A stretch of DNA of 64,000 bases from JAPUME01 sp027294185 (GCA_963555835.3 CAUVWZ020000001.1:930001-994000); one strand, 5' to 3'. Counted from the stretch's first letter, positions 35,601 to 43,937 are shown. Program-made: numbers and translations. The notes: generated by a model from the letters alone, not told the origin.

Positions 35601-37729
35601 ATGGTTGGCTTGCGCTCCAGGGCAAGGCTTTTGTCTAAATCTTGGACTGCTTTCCCCAATCGCCGAATCTCAGCCTGGGCGGCTCCACGGGCGCGCTCGA
35701 GGTTCTTTGGAATCGGTTTCCCGCTCTTGCGGTATTCGTCCACCTGTTTGAGGAACCCACCGAACCGACGCTTCGCTCTCTGGAGTTCTCGTGCGGTCCG
35801 CGTCATCTCCATGAGCGGCTCTACGAAGCCCCGCTCCAGATTGAACCCCAGCCCCATCTGGATGTTTTCCTGGGCCCGGGGAGCAATCGTGTCGATCATG
35901 CGCGACAACTCGTTCGGCGTTACCTCCATGCTCTTCACCACGCGGTCGAAAATCTGCACCTGGATTTCAGGCGAGAGGCCGTGCTTCCCGGCAGACTTCC
36001 CAAGGGCGGTAGCCAGGGGACTCCGGAAGGTACCGTCCTGGACTCTCAGTTGAAGCTCGGGAGGCAGGTTGTTCAAAGCCAGCCGGTCCTCAACGAGGCT
36101 CTGCTTTATCCCGCCGTATTCCTTGGCGATTTCCTGAGTCGAGCGTCCCTCCTGTACCTCACGGGCGAAAGCGCGGGCCTCTTCGATGGGACTCAGCTTC
36201 GCCATTCGGGAGTTGGAACGTCGGGCAAACGCTATGGCCTCTGCTTCGGTGCCCTCGAATACTTGTACCGGAACCTCCGAAACCTTGGCTCGTTGTGCCG
36301 CGGCAAGGCGGTGGTGGCCGGAGAGGACGAGAGGCTGTCCGGTTGCCGAGTCCACCCAAACGGTAAGAGGCTCAGTGGGGTCATACCCTCGCTCCCGCAT
36401 GGACTCCGCAATCACCTGAACCCTGCCTTCCTGCATTCCCAATCTTGGCTGGAAACGTTTCAAATCGACACCGACGGATTCGGTAGGAATGAGACGTGGA
36501 GCGGCGGAGGTAGCCGCGCGCCCGATGGGCTGCGACGGTGCTCCCTTTGGTTTCGGTGCTGCCGCCCGGCGCTCCGCTACCCTCGGGGCAAGGGGGAACA
36601 CCTTAGCTTGCGGGGCCACCCCTTCTACGACGGGTGGGCGATAGACTTCTCGGGGAACCTTTGCCGGATACTTCGCCGGTACGCCACGAACGAAACTCGC
36701 GTCAGGTGGGGGCGGGGTGATGATTGGAGTCCGCCCAGGTGGGAGGAGTTTCTGTTGTGGACCGGGAGGCAGCGCTCTTAGCAGAGGAGCTGTAGGAGGC
36801 GGCGGGATAATCGTTCGCCCGGCCTCTGCCAGGTTGAGCTTGACTTCAGGTTGTGGTCGACCTCGAGCGGGCGCAGGCTTCGCACCATGCTTTCCGGCCA
36901 ACAGTGCCAAGAGGGTGTGGACGCCGGCGCTTCCGAGCTTCCGAGCGGCTTCACGGTGATGACCTTGCTTCGCGAGGGACAATCCCTCGGAAAGTTCCTG
37001 TCCTGCTCCCGCGGCCAATTGCCACGAGAATCCTAAGCTCACAAGACGGGCGCCGAGGGCAGCCAGTCCCGCAGGAGGGGCAACTGCCAGGGCGGTCAAG
37101 ATTGCGAGGTTGACGGGGGTAGATAGCCCCTCAACGACATCAGCCGTTACTTGGCCCAGGTCAGTGAGAGAGTTCTTCACCCAGGCTTCCGGGTCATCTT
37201 CCACTCCCTCTCGGATGGCTGCGTAGTCCTGTCCCACTGGAGCCAAGGGCTTATTTACAAGCTTTGCAGCTCCGCGCACCGTTCTTCCGATGGGCGTGAA
37301 GTAAAGTTCTCCTTTTAACTTCTCCCAAAGGCCACCACGCCCCGGCCGGATAGATTCAGCTCCCCCCAAGCCGTAATCTGGTTGCTTCACATCGGGGGCC
37401 GGCCCATGCTCGAACTTCTTGACGGGTATCGGGCCCATCTCTTTGAGTTTTTCCAGTGCCGCCTGGCGCTCGGCAATTGTGGACGTGCCACTTATCTTCC
37501 GAGGGTCAAACCCTAACCGACTGGCCAGTCTTTCCCTTCGTGCCGTTGCGTTGGCGGCTTCGTCGAACATGGGGTTGAGCGCAGATCGAGTTTGCGGCTC
37601 GGGAGGATTCAACCTGCGCGGTGCCACTGGCAGGGCTTTCTCCTCGCGGGACAAACCGAGAGTGGTAAGCAGTCGCCTGCGTCTTGCTTCGGCGGCGTTC
37701 GAGTTTCCAGGGAACCCTTGTGTGGCCAC
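32666..37729 (-). CDS. Giant phage-like polyvalent protein with ParB-like domain
   Basis: This 1687-aa protein has an N-terminal low-complexity, proline-rich region. A hydrophobic glycine/alanine stretch lies near residues 200-240. A ParB/sulfiredoxin-type domain is around residues 420-540 (LTVWVDSATGQPLVLSGHHR; AIAFARRSNSRMAKLSPIEEARAF; STQEIAKEYGGIKQSLVEDRL). Long helical regions follow, then a C-terminal part (SRSFFDYSDVPPIVRATNRF; IPFAPNVLYQFSRILGTALRD) like the large polyvalent protein-associated domains of phage-ejected proteins. In phages such giants travel inside the capsid and enter the cell with the DNA. It is translationally close (2 bp) to the gene before it. Confidence 0.7.
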   Translation of the reverse strand: MATQGFPGNSNAAEARRRRLLTTLGLSREEKALPVAPRRLNPPEPQTRSALNPMFDEAANATARRERLASRLGFDPRKISGTSTIAERQAALEKLKEMGPIPVKKFEHGPAPDVKQPDYGLGGAESIRPGRGGLWEKLKGELYFTPIGRTVRGAAKLVNKPLAPVGQDYAAIREGVEDDPEAWVKNSLTDLGQVTADVVEGLSTPVNLAILTALAVAPPAGLAALGARLVSLGFSWQLAAGAGQELSEGLSLAKQGHHREAARKLGSAGVHTLLALLAGKHGAKPAPARGRPQPEVKLNLAEAGRTIIPPPPTAPLLRALPPGPQQKLLPPGRTPIITPPPPDASFVRGVPAKYPAKVPREVYRPPVVEGVAPQAKVFPLAPRVAERRAAAPKPKGAPSQPIGRAATSAAPRLIPTESVGVDLKRFQPRLGMQEGRVQVIAESMRERGYDPTEPLTVWVDSATGQPLVLSGHHRLAAAQRAKVSEVPVQVFEGTEAEAIAFARRSNSRMAKLSPIEEARAFAREVQEGRSTQEIAKEYGGIKQSLVEDRLALNNLPPELQLRVQDGTFRSPLATALGKSAGKHGLSPEIQVQIFDRVVKSMEVTPNELSRMIDTIAPRAQENIQMGLGFNLERGFVEPLMEMTRTARELQRAKRRFGGFLKQVDEYRKSGKPIPKNLERARGAAQAEIRRLGKAVQDLDKSLALERKPTMKQAFKGAEIRPQQPIESPPLTERVSRERVFGESRLRPQKENAAEALGSRSRGTTEPKFPDEAKGPEGQANLYSNPAFDPRFWRQADKFVSRTFTQKIDRALESTVGRLPISIRKWLREEPRTKQIIQEARREVGQHQNETESVLRMVLREKPTPEELVVADRIARGVPEDLTKARPEVRPVLKKAAQQIQGMAQQMTSERAALGLPIREEWLNAPKVWYPNLWSQHIIKPRMVAGRLFSKLRPSKPETGSLRARTTDRYTVVDGSGKLARTKTGQAIFKTMEEAREFVKEHPRRKLRIVEPMTHEQAVAHGLIEDLALNLHHGFGKEWSLLAKTRALETIGKEFVSPTPRPGYVNLGKAGFNVPVELAKRNVHIAGLRDGYIPQEVATTLTAFYGKSGALRTAYRAVEGSLRKWVTVRNPFRHPRQILENELTLAFADTRASLNLPARLRAFRDFARGSRGERNVPFWDEYASSNLWHSDIVRGEFEVVWRGVDSVKAGEAPLSLRERMAIWAEKNPAAKQLMAADKFAERLYRAEDQIYKFYLYRTLRQRGLSPKQAENRTSRSFFDYSDVPPIVRATNRFIPFAPNVLYQFSRILGTALRDRPVSTSMKLALLVYGYAFMREEFMRDAGITEQDEKVMGELAPELHELVLPITDSKGRNIKVSLLWLLPYADLFMLDEMFSSDDPERGSAILAHRLVPMVGQPAVTLGTSRRSFGQPFLTGKEPKAEADRKRATEFFKGFMPGLLGQYWERLYRNAQAGERTKKPLAEKALLEPITGRIEHFYPKERVGLRKAIIRGKTSEVSGELYRQRGRLIRGQTTGETYRKAIESLEKRLREVAHAETLAVIEAFRRGDREAGREAYDRLLQTGYYPTKEEANKAIDQLAALQSRLAYAKKSQLPEIIAMADRAIDEYRETGPLHPLQIRRLNLAVASLSKSEQDALRNWMEEQIEIAREGRVQPPPAFTIPREKLYAPRY

Positions 37730-37731
37730 TT

Positions 37732-38331
37732 TTACCTCCCTAAACCAAACTCTGACGAGAATCCGGTCCCTTCCTGGCCAGGGATGGGGCGAACCTGGAG
37801 GCGGATGGACTGGATGATGTTATCGTAGAGTTCCGCCGGGATTTGTCCCTGGTCCACCAACCAGCCGATGTCGTCGATCGCCGTTTGGGGATCTCCGTTC
37901 GCATTATCCAGTGCCCCGCGAGCGAATCTGACCACATCCACCTCCCGCTCATCTGAGAGCTGCCTGGCGGAGGGCCGTCGTGGAGCCGCACCCAGGTCGA
38001 TGTCAAACGTCTGTGTCTCGTTGTTCCATTGCTTGACTCGCCCATCTACGACTACCGTTCGGCCTACCCCCGCCGTCGATGGTCTCTGAGCGGGCGGGAA
38101 TTCCCCGCCGAGAATGAACCTGTTTTTGATTTCCGGCGGTGCGTCCGGCCAATACGCTTCGATGGCTTCCGCCCGCTGCCGCCGCTCCTCCTCTGGCGTC
38201 GTCGCTTTCTCAAGCTGTTTTGCTTTGATCTGCATATCAAGCTTGAAGAGACCTTGCTTCCGCCTCTCCTCGGCATCAGCCTGCTCGTAGCCTCGCCGCA
38301 CCTTGTTCATCTCATGTGAAGCGGTCATCAT
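37732..38331 (-). CDS. Hypothetical protein of the right arm
   Basis: This 199-aa protein has a helical, charged N-terminal half (EQADAEERRKQGLFKLDMQI; KATTPEEERRQRAEAIEAYW) and a more beta-rich second half (GVGRTVVVDGRVKQWNNETQTF). It resembles small virion-associated proteins encoded beside giant ejection proteins, but no family is recognised. It ends 2 bp before the giant gene and starts 15 bp after the next one. Confidence 0.55.
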   Translation of the reverse strand: MMTASHEMNKVRRGYEQADAEERRKQGLFKLDMQIKAKQLEKATTPEEERRQRAEAIEAYWPDAPPEIKNRFILGGEFPPAQRPSTAGVGRTVVVDGRVKQWNNETQTFDIDLGAAPRRPSARQLSDEREVDVVRFARGALDNANGDPQTAIDDIGWLVDQGQIPAELYDNIIQSIRLQVRPIPGQEGTGFSSEFGLGR

Positions 38332-38346
38332 CCCGGCTTGCCGCTC

Positions 38347-38781
38347 CTACTCGCCGTGGGCTTTACGATACGGTGCCTCCATGATGTTCGTCATGGCCTC
38401 GGCGCCGGCTCCCTGGCCAGGTTTCAGGTAGGCGTTGATGGCCCCAAGGGCAGCGGCCCCAACCGTGCGCCTCGTGCTCGGGCGGTGCTGTTCACGGGTA
38501 GGCTCACTGGCGGCGTGCTGCTCCATCCTCGTCAAGATTGGATACCTGCCCGGGAGTGCCCGTAAGTCCGGCATACCTCCCTGCCCGCCAGTAACCCTGT
38601 CCAAAGTGGGACTTGCAGCTTGCGGAGGAATCCCTGCAACCCCTCTGCCCGGCGGCACCTGCACGCCCCCTTCGAGAAAGGAATAAACACTCCTGCGCCT
38701 CAAACGAGGATCTTCCGCCTGCGGATTGAATCCGGGGGTTCCGGGAAACTGATAAGCTCGATGTGGTCCGAATAGTGGCAT
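38347..38781 (-). CDS. Hypothetical protein at the right end of the element
   Basis: This 144-aa protein starts at ATG 38781 (MPLFGPHRAYQFPGTPGFNP) behind AAGGAGAT, 5 nt upstream; the longer frame starting at 38799 lacks a site. It is rich in Pro, Gly and Arg and probably disordered except for a C-terminal alanine-rich helix (TVGAAALGAINAYLKPGQGAGAEAM). By position it is the first gene of the right-arm operon. In the excised circle it would lie just downstream of the integrase gene. Confidence 0.55.
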   Translation of the reverse strand: MPLFGPHRAYQFPGTPGFNPQAEDPRLRRRSVYSFLEGGVQVPPGRGVAGIPPQAASPTLDRVTGGQGGMPDLRALPGRYPILTRMEQHAASEPTREQHRPSTRRTVGAAALGAINAYLKPGQGAGAEAMTNIMEAPYRKAHGE

Positions 38782-38948
38782 GGTGATCTCCTTGTCCAAG
38801 ATTTAGACTGGAATCATGTCTCTTCATCCTTCGTGTCTTTGTTTGTCGGGGGATTCTGGTTGCGTATAGGTTGCGGATTTTGCCGTACTTTGCCGCGATT
38901 TGCAGGGCTAGGTGGTTTATCTTCTTTGCTTGCTTTGATGGTAGGATA

Positions 38949-38994
38949 ACTACGAATCAGAAGGTCGGGTGTTCGAATCACCCCGGGCGTACCA
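38949..38994 (+). repeat. attR core: second copy of the 46-bp tRNA-Arg 3' end
   Basis: Identical to 7553-7598, with no tRNA 5' half in front, so it is not a functional tRNA. It marks the right border of the element; chromosomal sequence resumes at 38995. Confidence 0.95.
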
Positions 38995-39102
38995 CTTACC
39001 CCTTTCGTCTCTATCGTTTAACGAGCGCACCCCTTCACCACTCGAACAGAAAAGGCCCGATTGTGTCAAAACTGTGTCAATTCTCGGATTTGCCGTGGTA
39101 AG

Positions 39103-39174
39103 GAATGGTTCCACAGCCCCGGGCTGTGATGTAGACTCTCTCATTGGACATGGTACAAAATCTCGGTCAGGTCA
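39103..39174 (-). repeat. Solo right end of an IS3-like element
   Basis: Read on the minus strand from 39174 the sequence gives TGACCTGACCGAGATTTTGT, ACCA, then AATGAGAGAGTCTAC and the hairpin CACAGCCCGGGGCTGTG. The same end is present at 43499-43600 and 58372-58481. No transposase is attached here. Confidence 0.75.
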
Positions 39175-39299
39175 GATTGGCTGGATGCGAAGACGTCAAT
39201 GATGCCGAGCGGCTATCCCAAGATCCGAGGAAATTGTCGTCGCCCGCCGCGGCAGCCCGATGATTTTCGGCTAAAGACGCTCAACCAAGGAGCTTCCCC

Positions 39300-40418
39300 A
39301 TGAAAATCACAGAGGTTGAGGTCCTCTATCTCAGGTTGCCCTCGGTAAGGCGACTCTGCGACTCGGGGCAGGACGCCCTCATCATCAAGGTTCACACCGA
39401 CGCGGGCATCACCGGCCTGGGCGAGGTGGATTCCTTGCCCCTGGCGGTGAAAGGCGCCATCGAGTCTCCTTTCTCCCACACCGCCGCTTGCGGGCTGAGG
39501 GAGATCGTTCTCGGTGAAGACCCCTTCGAGACGGAAAAAATCTGGCAGAAGATGTACCGCGCCAATATCTACGGCGGGCGGCGGGGCGTGGCGTTTCATG
39601 CCATGAGCGGCATCGACCTGGCGCTGTGGGACATCAAGGGGAAAGCGCTGGAATTGCCGGTGTGGAAGCTTCTGGGTGGAGGATTCCAGAAGCGCTTGCG
39701 CTGTTACGCAAGCTCGCTTTTCGGGGACACACCCAAAGAGACGGGTGAACGGGCGCGCCGTTACCGGGACGCGGGTTTCACGGCCGTCAAGTTCGGCTGG
39801 GACCCCATGGGCCGCGACGAGAAAATCGACATCGCCCTGGTGCGGGAGGGAAGGAAGGGTTGCGGGGATGAGGTGGACCTGCTGATCGATGCGGGGCTCT
39901 GCTGGGATTCAAAGACGGCTCTTCAAAGGGCCCGGGCCTTTGCCGAGTACAACATCTTCTGGCTCGAGGAGCCGCTACTCCCTGATGACTATGAGGGATA
40001 TTGTAGGCTATGTGAGGCTTCCCCCGTGCGCATTGCGGCAGGCGAGGAGGAAAGCAGCCGCCAGTCGTTTCTTGATTTGATGGATCGCGGAAAGATCGAC
40101 GTGGTGCAGGTAGACCTGACCCGCTGCGGAGGCTTTACCGAGGCGGTCAAGATCGCCTCTTTGGCCCAAGACCGCGGTCTGTCGGTCGCGAATCACGGGT
40201 TTACCACCTACATCAACGTCACGGCGGCGCTGCACTTCCTGGCCTCCATACCCAATGCATTGATTGCGGAATACGTGGCTGAGGAGGGAACCACGCTGCG
40301 CGATCAGATCACCAAGCAGAAGATCCGAGCCGAAGATGGCTACCTGCAGGTTCCCGAGGAACCTGGGCTGGGAATTGAGCTGGATGAGGAAGCCGTCGCA
40401 AAGTTCCGTGTCGCCTGA
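39300..40418 (+). CDS. Mandelate racemase / enolase-superfamily sugar-acid dehydratase
   Basis: This 372-aa cytosolic protein starts at ATG 39300 after AAGGAG. It has the N-terminal capping domain (VLYLRLPSVRRLCDSGQDAL) and the barrel with ALWDIKGKALELPVWKLLGG. Acid/base and metal residues appear at AVKFGW (Lys), LIDAG (Asp), FWLEEPL (Glu), AGEEES (Glu) and the general-base His in VANHGF. This set fits the mandelate-racemase subgroup acting on sugar acids (rhamnonate-, arabinonate- or galactarate-type dehydration), substrate not decided. It is the first chromosomal gene after the integrative element. Confidence 0.88.
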   Translation: MKITEVEVLYLRLPSVRRLCDSGQDALIIKVHTDAGITGLGEVDSLPLAVKGAIESPFSHTAACGLREIVLGEDPFETEKIWQKMYRANIYGGRRGVAFHAMSGIDLALWDIKGKALELPVWKLLGGGFQKRLRCYASSLFGDTPKETGERARRYRDAGFTAVKFGWDPMGRDEKIDIALVREGRKGCGDEVDLLIDAGLCWDSKTALQRARAFAEYNIFWLEEPLLPDDYEGYCRLCEASPVRIAAGEEESSRQSFLDLMDRGKIDVVQVDLTRCGGFTEAVKIASLAQDRGLSVANHGFTTYINVTAALHFLASIPNALIAEYVAEEGTTLRDQITKQKIRAEDGYLQVPEEPGLGIELDEEAVAKFRVA

Positions 40419-40433
40419 ATCCAGTATTCTTTT

Positions 40434-40643
40434 CTAGAGCGGCACGCCTCGCTCGGCATCCCACCGGACTTTTCTTCCCTCAAGATAGGACATATTTGCC
40501 AGGTACGGTCCCCGGACCGCCTGGTGTCCCGTCGTGACGGGGGCGTTCGGCTCCTTGCGGCTCTTCATGCATTCGACGAAGTTCCGCACGTGGGAGAAAG
40601 TGCCGTCCTGGATCGACTTCATGGGGATAACGGGTTTTCGGCT
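40434..40643 (-). pseudogene. C-terminal relic of a Gfo/Idh/MocA oxidoreductase
   Basis: The minus frame (SIQDGTFSHVRNFVECMKSR; HQAVRGPYLANMSYLEGRKV; RWDAERG) is the typical C-terminus of secreted Gfo/Idh/MocA dehydrogenases. A TAA lies just upstream in frame, and the kinase 3' relic of repeat R1 begins 18 bp further on, so the gene was cut off by that junction. Confidence 0.75.
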
Positions 40644-40660
40644 TTAATGTTAGAGTTGCC

Positions 40661-40974
40661 GACCCCCTCCACTCCGACCCCCGCTTCCAAGACCTCCTGC
40701 GCCGCATGAACTTCCCGCCCTAGGCTCGCCCGAGCCTCCTCAGACTTTCACCCAGCGTTCCGCAGGTAGGCTTCGCTTATAGTTCTCAAGGCTACAAAAC
40801 CGAACCCGGATCCCCCTCTGCTCGATCATCATCAACCCACAACAACGGGGCAAGGAGAATCGTTGCTTCCCGGCGGTTCCGGTACAATCTGGGCCAACCA
40901 CTGGGTGAACTGGAAAATAAACCGTAGCTTCGCTCAGCAGGTTAGTTCGTCTCAAATGTGCTGAAGACGGACAC
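40661..40974 (+). repeat. Repeat R1: kinase 3' end plus ~250 bp
   Basis: The repeat begins with in-frame DPLHSDPRFQDLLRRMNFPP-stop (40661-40723), the C-terminus of a kinase, and continues with about 250 bp of unassigned sequence. It matches 62866-63260 with about five mismatches by my count, except that an 81-bp block is missing here near 40875, between two CCGGCG words. The enolase gene at 40994 starts 20 bp after the repeat ends. Confidence 0.85.
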
Positions 40975-40993
40975 CCATGGTTAGGAGGAAAAC

Positions 40994-42223
40994 ATGAACA
41001 GGAGAACCTTTCTGAAACCAGCCGGGCTGACCCTGGCGGGAGCTCCCGCTGGAATGAGCCTGCTGTCGGAATCCCTGTGGGGAAAGCTGCCTTCCAAGAT
41101 CAAGATCACCGATCTCAAGACGATGATCGTTGAAGACGAGGTGTATCTGAAGATCTGTACGGATCAGGGCGTCGTGGGGGAAGGGCACACTGCCGTGCAC
41201 AGAAAGGCGGCGACATGTGAAGCTGCACTCAAAGATCTGGCTCCGGTCATTGTGGGGAGAGACCCCACTCGGATCGAGTTTCTCTGGCAAGCCATGTACC
41301 GTTGGCCTCGTTGGCGGGGTGGGCCGATATTGAACGCGGCTATCAGCGGAGTCGACCTTGCCCTTTGGGATATCGTGGGAAAGCTGCTAGACACGCCTTT
41401 ATACCGACTTGTGGGTGGCGCCGCAAGAGAAAGAGTTCGCCTGTACATCCATGGAAGCGGCAAGGCGGGTGTGCAACAGGCGAAGGAACTCGGTTACACC
41501 GCCATCAAGACCAGCCCCTACGTAGTGGACATGGTGGGTGGCCGGAGGGTTATTAAACGCCCCTGGAAACTAAGTCGAGCTGTGAAGATCATCGAGGAAA
41601 TGCGTGTGGAAGCAGGGGATGAGTTTGACATTCTGGTCGATGCCCACGGTCTGCTGACGCCGGTGATGGCTCTTGAGTTTGCTAAAGCCATTGAGCCCTA
41701 CCGGGTCATGTTCCTCGAGGAACCGATCCAGATCGAAGGGAACGACACGCTCGAATGGTTGGGTAGACGCACCACCGTACCACTAGCAACCGGAGAGCGA
41801 CATACCACGAAATGGATGTTCGAGGACCTAATCAGTCGGCACTTGGTGAGCTATGTCCAGCCGGATGTGATTCAGTGCGGCGGGATCACCGAAATTAAGA
41901 AAATAGCGGCTATGGCAGAGGCGCAATTTATCGATGTGGCACCTCATTGTCCGGGGAGTCTTTCGACCGGTCTGGGACTCGCGACGCTTCACGTCAACGC
42001 CTCAACGTCCAACTGCGTCATCCAGGAGTCCCGTCCGAATCCGACGGGGCAGCGTTTGGAGCTTTTTAGCGGACGGGTGGTAACCATAAATCATGGATAC
42101 GCGGAGCTACCCACCTGGCCTGGGCTAGGGTTAAAGCTTGATGAGGAGGTAGCGAGGCAGTATCCTCCTGCACCCCCCAATCCTTCCATGTACTTCGAGG
42201 ATGGAGCTGTCGCCGACTACTGA
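40994..42223 (+). CDS. Enolase-superfamily sugar-acid dehydratase with twin-arginine signal
   Basis: This 409-aa protein starts at ATG 40994, 8 nt after AGGAGG. The N-terminus MNRRTFLKPAGLTLAGAPAG is Tat-like. The body carries GVDLALWDIVGKLLDTPLYRL, AIKTSPYVVD, the metal ligands LVDAHG, FLEEPI and TGERHT, and a late catalytic PHCPGS. The His after GER and the PHCP motif are typical of D-galactonate/mannonate dehydratase-like members. It dehydrates a sugar acid to a 2-keto-3-deoxy acid, perhaps outside the cytoplasm. It is followed by IS3 debris and then the rhamnose mutarotase. Confidence 0.88.
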   Translation: MNRRTFLKPAGLTLAGAPAGMSLLSESLWGKLPSKIKITDLKTMIVEDEVYLKICTDQGVVGEGHTAVHRKAATCEAALKDLAPVIVGRDPTRIEFLWQAMYRWPRWRGGPILNAAISGVDLALWDIVGKLLDTPLYRLVGGAARERVRLYIHGSGKAGVQQAKELGYTAIKTSPYVVDMVGGRRVIKRPWKLSRAVKIIEEMRVEAGDEFDILVDAHGLLTPVMALEFAKAIEPYRVMFLEEPIQIEGNDTLEWLGRRTTVPLATGERHTTKWMFEDLISRHLVSYVQPDVIQCGGITEIKKIAAMAEAQFIDVAPHCPGSLSTGLGLATLHVNASTSNCVIQESRPNPTGQRLELFSGRVVTINHGYAELPTWPGLGLKLDEEVARQYPPAPPNPSMYFEDGAVADY

Positions 42224-42338
42224 TATAATAGAAGTTAACTCCACACGTGGTTGGGCCGCTCCGGCCTCAGTCGTACGCAGGAACCGTCTTTCAGCCACAG
42301 CCGTCCTCGTGAGCAATTGCTCTAGGTTATTGACACCG

Positions 42339-42413
42339 TGGGGACTGGAACGCTGTATATCGAACCCGGGAGTCCCTGGCAGAACGGCTACTGCGAGAGT
42401 TTCATCTTCTTGA
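42339..42413 (+). pseudogene. IS3-family transposase OrfB fragment
   Basis: The frame reads GTLYIEPGSPWQNGYCESFIF, the last DDE-domain block (with the catalytic Glu in YCESF) of IS3-family integrase-like transposases. Nothing before or after it is transposase. Its end supplies the ribosome site GAAGGAGGG used by the next gene. Confidence 0.75.
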
Positions 42414-42425
42414 AGGAGGGTTGAG

Positions 42426-42884
42426 ATGGACTTTACTCGACGACAGTTCTTGGGTGCGTCGGCGGCTATTTCGGCAACTGGGCTGGAGAACCGTTTTTCT
42501 GCTCACGAGCGGCCGGGTAGGGAAGAAGCGAGGAGGGATATGGAATCAAAAAAGGGAACGGCAAAACGCTACGGCCGGGTTCTTAAACTTCGACCGGAAG
42601 CCAGAGAGAAATATATCGAGTATCATGCTAACGTCTGGCCGGAAATGCTCCGGTTAATTCACCGGTACAACATCCGCAACTACTCGATCTTCCTCAAGGA
42701 TGATACGCTATTTGCCTACTTCGAGTATGTGGGGAAAGATTTCGAAGCGGATATGGCCGAAATAGCGGCCGATCCCAAGAGCCAGGAATGGGAGGCCATC
42801 ATGAAGCCCATGCAGCAACCCATTCCCACTCGTAAGGCAGGGGAGTGGTGGGCCATGATGCAAGAGGTGTTTCACACCGATTGA
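42426..42884 (+). CDS. L-rhamnose mutarotase with twin-arginine signal
   Basis: This 152-aa protein starts at ATG 42426. The first ~45 residues are a leader (MDFTRRQFLGASAAISATGL) with a twin-arginine motif. The remainder is an RhaM/RhaU fold: KRYGRVLKLRPEAREKYIEY, HANVWPEMLRLIHRYNIRNY and SIFLKDDTLFAYFEYVG. Family members interconvert alpha and beta rhamnose and are normally cytosolic, so an export signal is unusual. With the neighbouring dehydratases it suggests breakdown of a rhamnose-like deoxysugar. Confidence 0.88.
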   Translation: MDFTRRQFLGASAAISATGLENRFSAHERPGREEARRDMESKKGTAKRYGRVLKLRPEAREKYIEYHANVWPEMLRLIHRYNIRNYSIFLKDDTLFAYFEYVGKDFEADMAEIAADPKSQEWEAIMKPMQQPIPTRKAGEWWAMMQEVFHTD

Positions 42885-42941
42885 GCCCTGCTTGCCCTAC
42901 CCCAGGTCCACAGAGACGCGTCGGACCTCCGATGCGTCGGT

Positions 42942-43048
42942 TCAGTTCGCGGAAAGGGCGTTATACCAGGGCCGCATGAAGGGATATTGCTTGAAGAGAG
43001 GACCAATATGGTTTTCCCAAAAATCGTTGTAAGTCCAGCGAATCAGAA
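42942..43048 (-). pseudogene. C-terminal relic of an unidentified protein
   Basis: The frame (IRWTYNDFWENHIGPLFKQY, then PFMRPWYNALSAN-stop) has the look of a real protein end, with many aromatics. It is cut at 43048 by the right end of the mini IS3 element. Parent gene not identified. Confidence 0.5.
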
Positions 43049-43373
43049 TGACCTGCCCCCAGTGATTGTACCAACTCGTATTTTAGTTCAGCAGTAATTC
43101 TGTCCCTAGGTGGGTAGGCAGCTGCCTCCCGACCAGCGGCGGGATTTCCATGGCCTCCGGCGCCGGTGGACGATAACCAAGAGCACTGTGAGGTCGAACC
43201 ATGTTGTAGGGCAAATCATATCCTCAAATAAGTTCGCCATATACATAAGAGCTCCCGCTCGTGTTACCTTGCCGAACATACCGCAATGACATCGAATTCT
43301 CTGTCTTGGTCAGGTCTCCTTCTCAGGTGAATTCTCTCTCATTTCACCTGGTACAAAAAACCCAGTCACGTCA
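43049..43373 (-). mobile_element. 325-bp internally deleted IS3-like element (MITE-like)
   Basis: The inverted ends are TGACCTGCCCCCAGTGATTG TACCA from 43049 rightwards, and TGACGTGACTGGGTTTTTTG TACCA from 43373 leftwards. Between them, on the minus strand, lie ~60 bp of the transposase leader and the OrfB C-terminus (YNMVRPHSALGYRPPAPEAM, then EIPPLVGRQLPT, stop near 43083). OrfA and most of OrfB are gone. I see no clear target-site duplication. It could be mobilised only in trans. Confidence 0.8.
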
Positions 43374-43498
43374 CTACAAGCATTCGGTTAACAGCCGTTT
43401 GGTGGCGTTTTGGGACTCAGTTGCCTACGGTGTGATGTATTAGTAAAGGCTAGGGTTAAAGTCACTTGCCAAGGGGGACCTTCCCACTCCATACTGAC

Positions 43499-43600
43499 AT
43501 GACCGATATTTTGTACCATATCCAGTGAGAGAGTCTACATCACAGCCCGGGGCTGTGGAACTGTGCTCAGTGGCGGGTAAGGATTACCGGCCGTCGGGTT
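43499..43600 (+). repeat. Solo right end of the IS3-like element
   Basis: Starts TGACCGATATTTTGTACCAT and continues GAGAGAGTCTACATCACAGC, then GTGGCGGGTAAGGATTACCG, like the ends at 39174 and 58481. The interior continues directly into the relic of another gene. Confidence 0.75.
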
Positions 43601-43614
43601 CATCACCTGGTCAG

Positions 43615-43899
43615 GCGCCGCTCCCGCTGCTGTGTCGAACCGCTGCCTTCAGGCTCTTCTCGGGAGCAAGCTGCGAACGGCTGCAGTCGTACGCCCGCGC
43701 GGGAAGGATCGAGCCCGCACTCGACCATTACCGGGAACTGCTCGACGAGTACGAATTCCTCACCCGGCACCGCCTCTACGAAGGTCGCCGCACACCGGAG
43801 GAAGCCGTGGCCACACTGGCCCGGTTCTGTCCTTGCGGTGTGTACAACCCGGAACGTGCCAGGCGGCTGCTTGAGGAGGCGCGCTCCTCCCAGGCGTGA
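43615..43899 (+). pseudogene. C-terminal relic of a paralog of the 54111-54785 gene
   Basis: The end (RRTPEEAVATLARFCPCG, VYNPERARRLLEEA) matches the C-terminus of the protein at 54111-54785 (RRTPVQATRTLARFCTCG, IFNPTRAEQLLEDS). The upstream part is fused to the IS end, so the open frame from 43525 is chimeric. It marks locus I as a damaged counterpart of locus II. Confidence 0.75.
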
Positions 43900-43937
43900 C
43901 TTGAACCCGCCTGCAGAAGTTTCCGATAACAAGAAAA

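Noticed and set aside
33512..36781. Plus-strand open frames of 367 and 379 codons
   Set aside because: Both antisense to the 1687-aa gene, no ribosome sites or recognisable domains.
38949..38994. Second tRNA-Arg gene
   Set aside because: Only the 3' 46 bp are present; no D arm or 5' acceptor strand precedes it.
38950..39144. Minus frame ending RGDSNTRPSDS
   Set aside because: This is translation of tRNA antisense sequence in attR plus an IS end, a well-known artefact.
43525..43899. 124-codon gene starting MRESTSQPGAVE
   Set aside because: The start lies in the IS right end (the same start appears at 58451 and 39144); only the last part is homologous to a real protein, so it is a chimera of debris.
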